From positions 1,054,001 through 1,118,000 of the forward strand of contig JAETXT010000016.1 of assembly GCA_019188255.1 (NCBI GenBank): a stretch of 64,000 nt of DNA. Direction: 5' to 3'. Positions within the stretch are counted from its first letter, which is position 1; every line of letters starts with the position of its first letter. Of this stretch, positions 61,282 through 64,000 are shown one piece after another. The translations under genes were made by a program, and so were the position numbers. The notes below the pieces were generated by a model. That model was not told where the DNA came from. It searched no databases and saw only the letters and a list, made by a program, of their open reading frames with translations. Source of the DNA: Verticillium longisporum. Its lineage: Eukaryota > Ascomycota > Sordariomycetes > Glomerellales > Plectosphaerellaceae.

Positions 61282-64000
61282 TCAAGCAGTTTTGCGAGTC
61301 GCTGTCACTTGCCCATTGCCCGCCTCGTCCTCACTTTCGCCATCATCGTCGCTCTGCTCTTGCCCGTCTTCGCTCTCGTCCTCGCTTTCTTCATCCTCGC
61401 CATCAGAAACCTCCTCTCCGATCTTCCTCAACCGGGCCTTGAAAGAATTAGCGCTTCAATGTATCAAATGCCCAAACAATCCAGAAATACGTACCTTGTA
61501 CTTGCTGACCTTGTCTTCGAGGTCGGCAAATACCATTAGCAGGTCGTCCAATTCTGTCTGTATTGCTTGCTTGGCGTCGGTAACCTCCGCCAGGTTGGCT
61601 GCAATCTGTGCCGATCAGTCAACATCACATGCCCCAGCCCATCTATGTTTCATTATGGACACTACATACCTTGAGGCCGTCCTGTTTGGCTTCATTGAGT
61701 TCTTTCTCGAGGCGCGCACATTTGCTGGCCGACTCGTTCGCCAGGTTGATCTGCGTCTCGACCTTGGCCAAGCTCTGTTGCTGTGTCAGCGCTAGTTGCG
61801 CGGCATGCTCCTCTTGCAGTGTATGAAGCTCCTGTGCTTTAGTCTTGTTCGTCTGCATATTCCTTAGCGATGGCTCGACAGCGACGCAGCACGGTAGTAT
61901 ATACCTTCATAAGATCGACTTCTAGCCTGCTGATAGTGGCGCGTAGATCCGCGGCTTCAGCGTCGGCACGATGTTTGAGTCTGTCGACCTCAACTTCTGC
62001 AGCTTTACTGGCTTTGCTCAGTTGCTTTTCATGATCGTCGCTAAGTGAGGCAATCTTTCGTCGCAGTTTCCTACTGCGGTTAGTCATCGAGACCGCGTCG
62101 GCTTCGGCTGAGACCTTACTCTAACTCGGCCTCGCTCGTTTTCTTCGTGTACTCGATCTGCCTTTTGTAATCTTCCTGGACCGAAACTAGTTTGCGACGC
62201 CCAGCCCTGTACATATCAGTTGATTGTTGCTTCAGGCTGCCACGCTTGATGTGCTTACTCCAACTCGACCTCTTTAGACTGGCTCGCTTGCTTCAGTTGC
62301 CGAGCGTTCTCAGCCTGCTCGGAAGCAAGCTGTTGACGCAATTTACTGACCAGAGCTTAGTAGGGCTCCAAGGTTGGTGGCAATGACACGTACTCTAGCT
62401 CAGCAGCATGGTCTCGCCGAACGGCATCAATCGCGGCATTGACCTTGGCAAGACCAACGGCTGCATTTTCCCGACTCTTCCGATGGTCTGCCTGTTCTTG
62501 CCCGAGCTGCCTCTCAAGAGTAGTAGAGGCCATATGTGACTCATCAAGCGCTTTGCTTTTCTCTCCTAGCTGGGCGCGTAGGGAGTCCACCAGATCCCGC
62601 GATATGCCTTGTTGCACGCCATTTGCTGACACGGGAATTTCCAGGCCAGGTTCTCGATCAATGGCCCGCAATAGCCGACTGTAGTTATCTTTGAAGAAGT
62701 CCACAAAAGTGATATCAAAGAACACTTCAGGCAGTCGACCCGGAGAGGATGGATCAAGCTTCTGAGGGAGAACTTCAAAGTCGCGCATTAATGGGTTGGT
62801 CCGCAACCTGCTAAGTCTGTCAATGAACTTTTCCTTTCCCAGCCGAGAGAGTAGGATTGCGTGAAGGCTAGCTCTGGGAATAGGGGAGTCCTTGGTCGAG
62901 AACTCATAAATTTCACCCAGAATCATGGCACACAGTCCTTGAATGATTTCGTCAGCTGGGCCAGGCCGGACGACAACCTGTATCAGGCCTTGTATATTAC
63001 TGCCTTCGGCCAGAAAGTCGTTGACAGCCTCGAGGTCCTCAAACATCCAACCGAGAAGGAGGATCAAATATCCAGTCGCAACCCGGCTGTCCTGTTCACG
63101 ACCGAGCCCGGAAAGTAGATGAGCAGCAACAGACTGGATACTAGTGACTATTTCTTCGCCATCTTCTGCATCACCCTCAGTCACTGCCATGGCAAGACTT
63201 TTTGCTTCAGGGTTGTTGAAGAGGAGATGGAAGGTGATTATGGCAGCAAACCAGGGGCGGTAAGGATTGACAATGGCGTCGTCGTTGTTTGGTCGAAGCA
63301 GGACAGCGAGCACATTAGCTGTCTCGTCAAGGCCCGTTTTGTAGCCTTCGATTGCTCGTTTGAGGAAGTGAAGGCGTATCTCTGCGTGATCAAAGAAGTA
63401 GGCTTTGAGGCAGTCACAGGCTGCAATTCGCACGTCAAACATGTCATTGGCCGAGACTGCAAGGGTCAGATCAAGTAGTCCGTCAATGACGTATACTTCT
63501 GGATCTCTATCCGGGCCACCCTCATCCCTCGCCCCTGAGCTGGGTTGAGAAAGGGGAGAGGGGACTTGCAGTTGTGCGAAGCTCTCCTGTAGAGTCGTAT
63601 TGCCCTTGATGATGTCGGCACATGTCACAAGCGCCTACGCAATAGATCAACGGACGGCCAGAACAAGTCGGCATGTATGTGGGAAAACGAACCTCGGCTT
63701 TGACTGGCGTCTGTACCGCGGAACTGAAAGAAAGACGAAGGGCGTGATAAAGCAAGCCATGTTGCCATAATGCCAACTGGTTTTGGGCAGTGCCAACAGC
63801 ACCCTGCACAAGTAGCAGGCGAACCACGGCAAGAAGGGCATAAATGTTACGGCCCCGTTGTGCTCGAACCCACCCTGCGACATCATCAGCCACAGCTGCT
63901 TGTCCTTGTAAGACACCTTGCAGCAAGGTGGCCAGATGTTGGACTCCACCAGATTCGCGGAAAAGGGACTGGTTCGATGCGTTCGCCCGCAACAGATTGG
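61282..64000 (-). CDS. uso1: Uso1/p115 vesicle tether, 5' part outside the window
   Basis: General vesicular transport factor that tethers ER-derived vesicles to the Golgi. Eight exons seen: 63693-64000 (continues past the edge), 62394-63634, 62259-62345, 62120-62206, 61905-62070, 61670-61852, 61495-61605 and 61282-61437. The armadillo-like head is recognisable by NASNQSLFRESGGVQHLATL, GTAQNQLALWQHGLLYHALR and KAEALVTCADIIKGN across an intron. FFKDNYSRLLRAIDREPG ends the head, and a heptad-rich coiled coil follows over five short exons. The C-terminus is strongly acidic (GEDEESEDESEDGQEQSDDD), as in yeast Uso1 and p115. All junctions keep frame, and the last intron ends TTCAAG. Start codon and promoter lie beyond base 64000. 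Confidence 0.94.

Overview
The window is nuclear DNA of a filamentous ascomycete, most likely a Sordariomycete. Genes carry short introns (about 50-65 nt) with GT donors and RCTRAC-type branch points, the encoded proteins are typical ascomycete housekeeping proteins, and a 16.9 kb block shows extreme repeat-induced point mutation (RIP): CpA and TpG are almost absent and TpA saturated while CpG survives. The species cannot be named from this window.

Left arm (1-20950): a mitochondrial GTP/GDP carrier (ggc1), a 1915-residue repetitive coiled-coil protein, mitochondrial seryl-tRNA synthetase, the pointed-end dynactin actin-related protein Arp10/RO-7, a GEN1/Yen1 Holliday-junction resolvase, a BTB/POZ protein with a frame break, and an unrecognised nuclear-looking protein. 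A 251 bp MITE with perfect 31 bp inverted repeats and a TA target duplication lies at 20059-20309.

Centre (20951-37848): a gene-free, AT-rich, RIP-mutated nest of transposons. It is bounded by about 102 bp inverted repeats. Inside a 23 bp minisatellite sits a Ty1/copia retrotransposon (LTRs 21202-21490 and 35955-36243, TSD GCTAG), itself interrupted by a second copy of the same family (LTRs 22672-22958 and 29888-30174, TSD CTTAA). Integrase, reverse transcriptase and RNase H remnants are readable but full of TAA/TAG stops.

Right arm (37849-64000): a PDK1-type kinase (pkh) with four single-base frame breaks, a Swp73/Snf12-type SWIB subunit of SWI/SNF or RSC, Hym1/Mo25, the centrin-binding spindle-pole protein Sfi1, the RAVE subunit Rav1, an OPT-family transporter, PRMT3-like arginine methyltransferase, and the vesicle tether Uso1, which is cut by the right window edge.

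The genes are not an operon or pathway cluster; they form an ordinary conserved fungal gene neighbourhood. Two (pkh, hym1) belong to kinase-scaffold signalling, three (arp10, sfi1, uso1) to cytoskeleton and trafficking, and rav1 to V-ATPase assembly. Five genes (BTB, pkh, swp73, rav1, OPT) have reading-frame breaks, mostly at homopolymers of five bases. Either the assembly has indel errors or these alleles are damaged; the sequence alone does not decide.
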